A DNA stretch of 53,280 bases from Branchiostoma floridae (taxonomy: Eukaryota > Chordata > Leptocardii > Amphioxiformes > Branchiostomatidae): contig NC_049990.1 of assembly GCF_000003815.2 (NCBI RefSeq), forward strand, positions 22,678,044 to 22,731,323. The letters are read 5' to 3'. Below are positions 50,329 through 53,280 of this stretch, in pieces. The position numbers and the translations under genes were made by a program. The notes beneath the pieces are model-generated. The model was not told the DNA's origin, searched no databases, and saw only the letters and a program-made list of their open reading frames with translations. Numbering within the stretch: the first letter of the stretch is position 1; every line of letters begins with the position of its first letter.

Positions 50329-53280
50329 AAAAGTTTTGAAAAAATGGCCTTTGGTAATGCATTAGACACGATAATTTCGCTCAAAACATAAGATTATGGC
50401 CCTTTCCGGCGGTCCGGGGCTACCAACAAATTTGGCATTAAAAAACGAGTTTTGATCAAAGATTTTTCTTTTTGATTCTAAACATGTCTACTAAGTGTAT
50501 TTCACCTTATAAAAGTGTCAGAACGTGAAAAAAAAAGTTTTGAAAAAATGCCATTGGTAATGCATTAGACACGATAATTTCGCTCAAAACATAAGATTTA
50601 GGCCCTTTTCAGCCGTTCTGCGCTTACTACCAACTTTGCCATTAAAAATCGAGTTTTGATCAAAGATTTTTCTTTTTGATTCTAAACATGTCTACTAAGT
50701 GTATTTCACCTTATAAAAGTGTCAGAACGTGAAAAAAAAGGTTTTGAAAAAATGCCATTGGTAATGCATTAGACACGATAATTTCGCTCAAAACATAAGA
50801 TTTAGGCCCTTTTCAGCCGTTATGCGCTTACTACCAACTTTGCCATTAAAAATCGAGTTTTGATCAAAGATTTTTCTTTTTGATTCTAAACATGTCTACT
50901 AAGTGTATTTCACCTTATAAAAGTGTCAGAACGTGAAAAAAAAAGTTTTGAAAAAATGCCATTGGTAATGCATTAGACACGATAATTTCGCTCAAAACAT
51001 AAGATTTAGGCCCTTTTCAGCCGTTCTGCGCTTACTACGAACTTTGCCATTAAAAATCGAGTTTTGATCAAAGATTTTTCTTTTTGATTCTAAACATGTC
51101 TACTAAGTGTATTTCACCTTATAAAAGTGTCAGAACGTGAAAAAAAAAGTTTTGAAAAAATGCCATTGGTAATGCATTAGACACGATAATTTCGCTCAAA
51201 ACATAAGATTTAGGCCCTTTTCAGCCGTTCTGCGCTTACTACGAACTTTGCCATTAAAAATCGAGTTTTGATCAAAGATTTTTCTTTTTGATTCTAAACA
51301 TGTCTACTAAGTGTATTTCACCTTATAAAAGTGTCAGAACGTGAAAAAAAAGGTTTTGAAAAAATGCCATTGGTAATGCATTAGACACGATAATTTCGCT
51401 CAAAACATAAGATTTAGGCCCTTTTCAGCCGTTCTGCGCTTACTACGAACTTTGCCATTAAAAATCGAGTTTTGATCAAAGATTTTTCTTTTTGATTCTA
51501 AACATGTCTACTAAGTGTATTTCACCTTATAAAAGTGTCAGAACGTGAAAAAAAAAGTTTTGAAAAAATGCCATTGGTAATGCATTAGACACGATAATTT
51601 CGCTCAAAACATAAGATTTAGGCCCTTTTCAGCCGTTCTGCGCTTACTACGAACTTTGCCATTAAAAATCGAGTTTTGATCAAAGATTTTTCTTTTTGAT
51701 TCTAAACATGTCTACTAAGTGTATTTCACCTTATAAAAGTGTCAGAACGTGAAAAAAAAAGTTTTGAAAAAATGCCATTGGTAATGCATTAGACACGATA
51801 ATTTCGCTCAAAACATAAGATTTAGGCCCTTTTCAGCCGTTCTGCGCTTACTACGAACTTTGCCATTAAAAATCGAGTTTTGATCAAAGATTTTTCTTTT
51901 TGATTCTAAACATGTCTACTAAGTGTATTTCACCTTATAAAAGTGTCAGAACGTGAAAAAAAAAGTTTTGAAAAAATGCCATTGGTAATGCATTAGACAC
52001 GATAATTTCGCTCAAAACATAAGATTTAGGCCCTTTTCAGCCGTTCTGCGCTTACTACGAACTTTGCCATTAAAAATCGAGTTTTGATCAAAGATTTTTC
52101 TTTTTGATTCTAAACATGTCTACTAAGTGTATTTCACCTTATAAAAGTGTCAGAACGTGAAAAAAAAGTTTTGAAAAAATGCCATTGGTAATGCATTAGA
52201 CACGATAATTTCGCTCAAAACATAAGATTTAGGCCCTTTTCAGCCGTTCTGCGCTTACTACGAACTTTGCCATTAAAACTCGAGTTTTGATCAAAGATTT
52301 TTCTTTTTGATTCTAAACATGTCTACTAAGTGTATTTCACCTTATAAAAGTGTCAGAACGTGAAAAAAAAGTTTTGAAAAAATGCCATTGGTAATGCATT
52401 AGACACGATAATTTCGCTCAAAACATAAGATTTAGGCCCTTTTCAGCCGTTCTGCGCTTACTACGAACTTTGCCATTAAAAATCGAGTTTTGATTAAAGA
52501 TTTTTCTTTTTGATTCTAAACATGTCTACTAAGTGTATTTCACCTTATAAAAGTGTCAGAACGTGAAAAAAAAAGTTTTGAAAAAATGCCATTGGTAATG
52601 CATTAGACACGGTAATTTCGCTCAAAACATAAGATTTAGGCCCTTTTCAGCCGTTCTGCGCTTACTACGAACTTTGCCATTAAAAATCGAGTTTTGATCA
52701 AAGATTTTTCTTTTTGATTCTAAACATGTCTACTAAGTGTATTTCACCTTATAAAAGTGTCAGAACGTGAAAAAAAAAGTTTTGAAAAAATGCCATTGGT
52801 AATGCATTAGACACGATAATTTCGCTCAAAACATAAGATTTAGGCCCTTTTCAGCCGTTCTGCGTTTACTACGAACTTTGCCATTAAAAATCGAGTTTTG
52901 ATCAAAGATTTTTCTTTTTGATTCTAAACATGTCTACTAAGTGTATTTCACCTTATAAAAGTGTCAGAAGGTGAAAAAAAAAGTTTTGAAAAAATGCCAT
53001 TGGTAATGCATTAGACACGATAATTTCGCTCAAAACATAAGATTTAGGCCCTTTTCAGCCGTCCTGCGTTTACTACGAACTTTGCCATTAAAAATCGAGT
53101 TTTGATCAAAGATTTTTCTTTTTGATTCTAAACATGTCTACTAAGTGTATTTCACCTTATAAAAGTGTCAGAACGTGAAAAAAAAAGTTTTGAAAAAATG
53201 CCATTGGTAATGCATTAGACACGATAATTTCGCTCAAAACAAAAGATTTAGGCCCTTTTCAGCCGTTCTGCGCTTACAAA

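Larger units (their letters stand above)
42285..53280. repeat. 203-204-bp satellite array, runs off the window
   Basis: About 43 monomers are interrupted by a retroelement (47176-49023), a piggyBac-type end and a gap. Blocks include ATGCCATTGGTAATGCATTA, GACACGATAATTTCGCTCAA, CAGCCGTTCTGCGCTTACTA and GTTTTGATCAAAGATTTTTC. ATGCC starts at 42300, 42503, 42706 and 42910 (203, 203, 204). Most variation is the length of the A-run after GAACGTG (7-9 A). The array continues past the right edge. Confidence 0.97.

Noticed and set aside
1-53280. tRNA and rRNA genes
   Set aside because: I looked for A/B-box and TTCRANNC-type arms and for rRNA-like stretches and saw none I could support by eye.

Overview
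The window is animal nuclear DNA. It has GT-AG introns with good splice consensus, non-LTR and DIRS-like retrotransposons, Tigger, Tc1 and piggyBac-type DNA transposons, and long satellite arrays. The dense short introns, heavy MITE load and minisatellites would fit a marine invertebrate such as amphioxus, but this is inference: no marker gene fixes the species. There are eight runs of N, four of them exactly 100 bases, so this is a draft scaffold.

Layout: (1) 850-2880 is a 65-68 bp minisatellite, followed by about 2 kb of unassigned DNA and a purine-rich stretch. (2) 5432-5821 is a foldback MITE cluster; a relative lies in the opposite orientation at 23397-23813. (3) 6001-22460 (minus strand) is one host gene in at least 16 exons that I could phase-check by reading splice sites. 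It encodes an acidic protein with SUMO-interaction-like motifs (DDDVVIVEE, AEVIVVED), a cysteine-rich module (FCDSCYCYVCD...CQEW...HCNA) and a C-terminal part that I do not recognise. Its introns hold a LINE 3' fragment, a decayed Tigger transposon, a Tigger-derived MITE, a palindrome-rich foldback element and another LINE fragment. (4) 23.4-28.8 kb is accessory DNA: an octamer-rich duplicated repeat, an orphan satellite monomer next to a gap, and a decayed Tc1-like transposon. (5) 28.8 kb to the window end is almost wholly satellite: a 122-bp family (28.8-32.04 kb), a 215-220-bp family in two diverged subfamilies (32.07-35.59 and 38.51-42.10 kb) separated by a 5'-truncated LINE, and a very homogeneous 203-204-bp family (42.28-53.28 kb) invaded by a truncated DIRS-like retroelement and by a piggyBac-type end at a TTAA.

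The only gene that looks functional is the minus-strand SIM/cysteine-rich gene. Every transposon protein in the window is truncated, frameshifted or interrupted. The points most worth follow-up are that gene (domain combination, duplicated 63-bp SIM exon, run of seven phase-2 introns), the regular inverted octamer pairs at 24.5-24.8 kb, the nested palindromes at 17.1-18.0 kb, and the contiguous block of three satellite families.
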